This document shows, one piece after another, positions 6,971 to 7,164 of a stretch of DNA of 7,164 nucleotides (positions are counted from its first letter, which is position 1; each line of letters opens with the position of its first letter). Source of the DNA: an uncultured Pseudomonadota bacterium (GTDB lineage: Bacteria; Pseudomonadota; Gammaproteobacteria; Burkholderiales; Casimicrobiaceae); NCBI GenBank assembly GCA_937958295.1, contig CALFEY010000278.1:1-7164 (forward strand). The letters run 5' to 3'. The position numbers were made by a program, and so were the translations under genes. The notes under the pieces were generated by a model. The model was given only the letters and a program-made list of their open reading frames with translations. It ran no database searches and was not told where the DNA came from.

Positions 6971-6986
6971 AGCAAGGATCAGGCCC
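6971..6986 (-). promoter_or_regulatory. Sigma-54-like -24/-12 element upstream of the PAS-GGDEF-EAL gene
   Basis: On the minus strand this reads GGGCCTGATCCTTGCT. Against the sigma-54 consensus TGGCACGNNNNTTGCW it keeps the GG and GC dinucleotides at the required 10-base separation and a full TTGCT -12 box. It misses the leading T and two bases of the -24 box. Transcription would start near 6960, leaving a leader of about 70 bases that contains the GAGGTCA dyads. No good sigma-70 promoter was seen in the same interval. This is a match by eye and could be chance. Confidence 0.3.
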
Positions 6987-7149
6987 AGGAAGACTGGCAG
7001 GCGGACTCGTCCCTCGCGTACGGTCCCGCGAGGCCCGATGCGCTGGGTGGCCGCCGCCGCGCGGCCCGCCCGCGGCGCCGCCGGCGGCAGCGCCGGACAC
7101 TGGGGGCGTGCACCTTGGCTTACACTGCGCGTCACCCGGGGAACGACCG

Positions 7150-7164
7150 GTGGCACGACTGAAA
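7150..7164 (+). CDS. Possible start of a plus-strand gene (five codons visible)
   Basis: GTG at 7150 opens a frame reading V(M)-A-R-L-K up to the edge. A purine-rich GGGGAA (7138-7143) sits 6 bases before it and a -10-like TACACT lies at 7121-7126, a plausible arrangement for a promoter with a short leader. No convincing -35 is seen. With only five codons, no product can be named. Confidence 0.25.

Larger units (their letters stand above)
6888..7149. other. Divergent intergenic region upstream of the PAS-GGDEF-EAL gene
   Basis: This stretch of about 260 bases holds a sigma-54-like element, GAGGTCA dyads and, at about 7050-7090, a very G/C-rich low-complexity segment with a 12-bp palindrome (GCCGCCGGCGGC, 7077-7088). 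Open frames inside it show no recognisable protein. Apart from the listed sites I see no gene. Confidence 0.5.

Noticed and set aside
7050..7090. G/C-rich palindromic stretch as an origin, attachment site or terminator
   Set aside because: It is low-complexity GCC/GGC sequence; no T-run, direct repeat pair or DnaA-like box was seen nearby.
6968..7156. Small minus-strand open frame (62 codons) in the right-hand intergenic region
   Set aside because: No family resemblance, low-complexity Arg/Pro/Ala composition, and it covers the candidate promoter elements.

Overview
This is a GC-rich window of bacterial chromosome with dense coding and G/C-biased third codon positions. Gene content and protein style (UvrC, a tandem-PAS GGDEF/EAL protein, a bestrophin-like membrane protein) fit a proteobacterium, most likely a betaproteobacterium. 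That placement is an inference; no rRNA or other strict taxonomic marker is present. I see no mobile element, CRISPR array, tRNA or rRNA, and no obvious compositional break.

Layout, left to right. (1) Bases 1-986, minus strand: the N-terminal 328 codons of uvrC, the excinuclease ABC incision subunit, cut by the left edge. (2) Bases 987-1213: a divergent intergenic region with a candidate uvrC promoter. (3) Bases 1214-1996, plus strand: a complete alpha/beta hydrolase with an intact Ser-Asp-His triad. (4) Bases 1997-2057: a short convergent gap. (5) Bases 2058-2840, minus strand: a four-helix membrane protein of the DUF4239/bestrophin-like family. (6) Bases 2889-6887, minus strand: a 1332-residue soluble c-di-GMP enzyme with seven consecutive PAS domains, then GGDEF and EAL. 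(7) Bases 6888-7149: a regulatory-looking divergent region with a sigma-54-like element and alternating GAGGTCA elements. (8) Base 7150 to the right edge: a possible start of a plus-strand gene.

The centre of interest is the seven-PAS GGDEF/EAL gene with the membrane protein 48 bases downstream on the same strand. The enzyme has no membrane segment, and every catalytic residue I can align for both cyclase and phosphodiesterase is present, as is the RxxD inhibitory site. Its PAS domains recur with an almost exact 125-residue period, which suggests amplification of one module with a fixed helical linker. The two genes are probably co-transcribed, so the membrane protein may share a physiological circuit with the sensor; the sequence does not say what that circuit is. 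uvrC and the hydrolase look like independent genes. Nothing here amounts to a proven new system. The best candidates for follow-up are the PAS array, its leader region and its pairing with the DUF4239 protein.
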